Assembly (NCBI GenBank): GCA_024707075.1 | Contig: JANQAK010000005.1 | Coordinates: forward strand, 165,362 to 224,474 | DNA: 59,113 nucleotides | Direction: 5' to 3' | Source: Afipia sp. | GTDB lineage: Bacteria > Pseudomonadota > Alphaproteobacteria > Rhizobiales > Xanthobacteraceae | Shown here: piece by piece, positions 57,637-59,113 of the stretch | Position numbering within the stretch: position 1 is the stretch's first letter | Layout of the letters: every line of letters begins with the position of its first letter | Notes under the pieces: generated by a model | Database searches by the model: none | The model's input: only the letters and a program-made list of their open reading frames with translations | What the model was told of the DNA's origin: nothing | Position numbers and translations under genes: made by a program

Positions 57637-59113
57637 TCGCCCGCGTCATCAATTGGTCGGCTCGTAACCTACTGCTGGTCCTGTTCGGCACCGGCTTCGC
57701 CGCTGCCGCCGGCATCTACGCACTGGTCCATCTGCCGCTCGATGCCATTCCGGATCTCTCGGACACCCAGGTGATCGTTTATACCGAGTATCCTGGCCAG
57801 GCGCCGCAGGTGATCGAAGACCAGGTCACGTATCCGCTGACAACTGCGATGCTGACCGTGCCCCGATCCAAGGTCGTGCGCGGCTTTTCCTTCTTCGGGG
57901 TGTCGTTCGTTTACGTCATCTTCGAGGACGGCACCGATATCTACTGGGCTCGTTCGCGCGTGCTCGAATTCCTCAACGGCGCGGCTTCGCGGTTGCCCGC
58001 CGGTGTAAGCCCGACGATCGGTCCCGACGCCACGGGCGTGGGATGGGTCTATCAATACGCGGTGGTGTCGAAGGAATTGAACCTGGCCGACACACGCACA
58101 ATCCAGGATTGGAATCTGAAATTCGCGCTGGCGAAGGCCGAAGGCGTGGCTGAAGTCGCGAGTGTCGGTGGCTTCGTCAAGCAGTACAACGTCATCCTCG
58201 ATCCGCAGCGCATGCGCGATCTCGGCATCACCATGCAGAAGATGCGCGATGCGATCCGTGCCAGCAACGCCGACGTCGGCGGCCGCACCGTCGAACTCTC
58301 GGAGTTCGAATACGTCATCCGCGGCAAGGGCTATCTGAAGAGCATCAACGATCTCGGCAACATCGTGCTGAAGACCAACAACGGGACCCCCGTATTGCTG
58401 CGGGATGTCGCCCGGGTCGAACTCGGCCCGGACGAACGTCGCGGCATTACCGAGCTCAACGGGGAGGAGAAGTTGCCAGCGGCATCGTGCTGCAGCGGTT
58501 CGGGGTCAATGCGCTCGACGTTATCGATAACGTCAAGAAACGCTTCAAGGAGATCGCGAGCAGCCTGCCGAAATCCGTCGAGATCGTCCCGGTCTATGAC
58601 CGCTCCAACCTGATCAATGCGGCCATCGCCACGCTCAAGCATACGTTGCTGGAGGAAAGCATCGTCGTTGCGTTCGTCTGCATCGTGTTCTTGCTGCACG
58701 TCCGCAGCGCGCTCGTCGCCATCATCATGCTGCCGGTTGGGGTGCTGATGGCCTTTGGCGCAATGAAGCTGCTGGGACTGGGGTCCAATATCATGAGTCT
58801 GGGCGGCATCGCGATTGCGATCGGCGCCATGGTCGACGCAGCGATCGTCATGATCGAAAATGCGCACAAACATCTGGAGCGAGCTGAACCCGGACGGTCA
58901 AGAGTCGACATCCTGATAAAGGCGGCGTCCGAGGTCGGGCCGGCGCTGTTCTTTAGCCTGCTGATCATCACCGTGTCGTTCATGCCGATCTTCACTCTGG
59001 AATCGCAGGAAGGCCGGATGTTCAGCCCGCTGGCTTTCACCAAGACTTTTGCGATGGCGGCGGCGGCGTTGCTGTCGGTGACGCTGGTGCCGGCGCTGAT
59101 GATCATTTTCGTG
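57633..59113 (+). pseudogene. cusA: CusA/CzcA-type RND pump, partial, 1-nt deletion
   Basis: The N-terminal 280 residues read in one frame (Leu-Asp-Ala-Ile-Pro-Asp-Leu-Ser-Asp-Thr-Gln-Val, Thr-Gly-Val-Gly-Trp-Val-Tyr-Gln). Near 58473 a G is missing from AAGGTTGCC, and [10 protein letters not shown] continues in the next frame to the window end. That part has the TM4 block [14 protein letters not shown]. CusA pumps Cu(I)/Ag(I) out with proton energy. The right edge cuts it. Confidence 0.88.

Noticed and set aside
1..59113. CRISPR array or cas genes
   Set aside because: No regularly spaced repeats of 24-40 bp and no Cas-like proteins were found.

Overview
The window looks like part of an alphaproteobacterial chromosome, most likely Bradyrhizobium/Rhodopseudomonas/Nitrobacter/Afipia-like. 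The evidence is high GC, a DUF3551-type small secreted protein, OpgC, PRC-barrel and TspO proteins, and an integrative conjugative element (ICE) core of the ICEMlSymR7A type. No taxon can be proved from the sequence alone.

Region 1 (1-13.0 kb) is ordinary chromosome: the start of a receiver-domain regulator, NAD kinase, a TPR protein, a TonB-dependent receptor behind a cobalamin riboswitch, TspO, a class-C-like serine hydrolase, a PRC-barrel protein, RlmB, a small K+-channel-like protein, and tRNA-Thr, tRNA-Tyr and tRNA-Gly. Region 2 (13.0-14.6 kb) is a tyrosine integrase next to tRNA-Gly, the probable insertion point of the island; the integrase reads in several frames.

Region 3 (15.0-24.6 kb) is a dense defence island. 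In order it holds: an HTH/nucleotidyltransferase pair (type IV toxin-antitoxin-like) with a PP2C-like phosphatase; a HEPN-like protein and an AbiGi-like protein; and a minus-strand run of XRE regulator, ImmA peptidase, patatin, CD-NTase and HEPN protein, which reads as a CBASS system with CapH/CapP control. Divergent from the XRE gene is a ubiquitin-like operon: a two-repeat multiubiquitin protein, an E2-E1 fusion, and a DUF6527 Cys/His protein. The XRE gene and the ubiquitin operon share a 180-bp intergenic region holding a 9-bp-arm palindrome, a second degenerate copy, a promoter-like -35/-10 and an intrinsic-terminator-like hairpin. This is the most interesting part of the window.

Region 4 (25.0-48.4 kb) is the ICE backbone: ArdC, ParB-like, DUF6878, DUF6915, DUF4326, a strawberry-notch helicase/methyltransferase, a toprim protein, DUF2493, DUF736, a QseC/QseM-like pair, an FseA-like two-frame gene with a probable +1 programmed frameshift, RdfS-like excisionase, DUF2840, TraF peptidase, DUF736, lytic transglycosylase, relaxase, TraG and a CopG-like protein. 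Two families of repeated, apparently structured leaders occur here: three hairpins with a GTCG-n-GAGAGAG loop before ardC, parB and the helicase gene, and two compound stem elements before the DUF2493 and DUF736 genes whose stems differ in sequence but keep pairing.

Region 5 (48.4 kb to the end) is a copper-resistance cluster: His/Cys-rich secreted proteins, CusC-like outer-membrane factor, Tat-exported multicopper oxidase, cupredoxin, CusF-like protein, OpgC, DUF411, a YtkA/FixH-like protein, CusB and a partial CusA. It stands where the trb genes of related ICEs usually follow traG.

About twelve single-base indels break otherwise conserved genes in both chromosome and island. Many lie in homopolymers, so consensus errors are a serious alternative to pseudogenes. 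The fseA-like frameshift is different in kind and probably biological.
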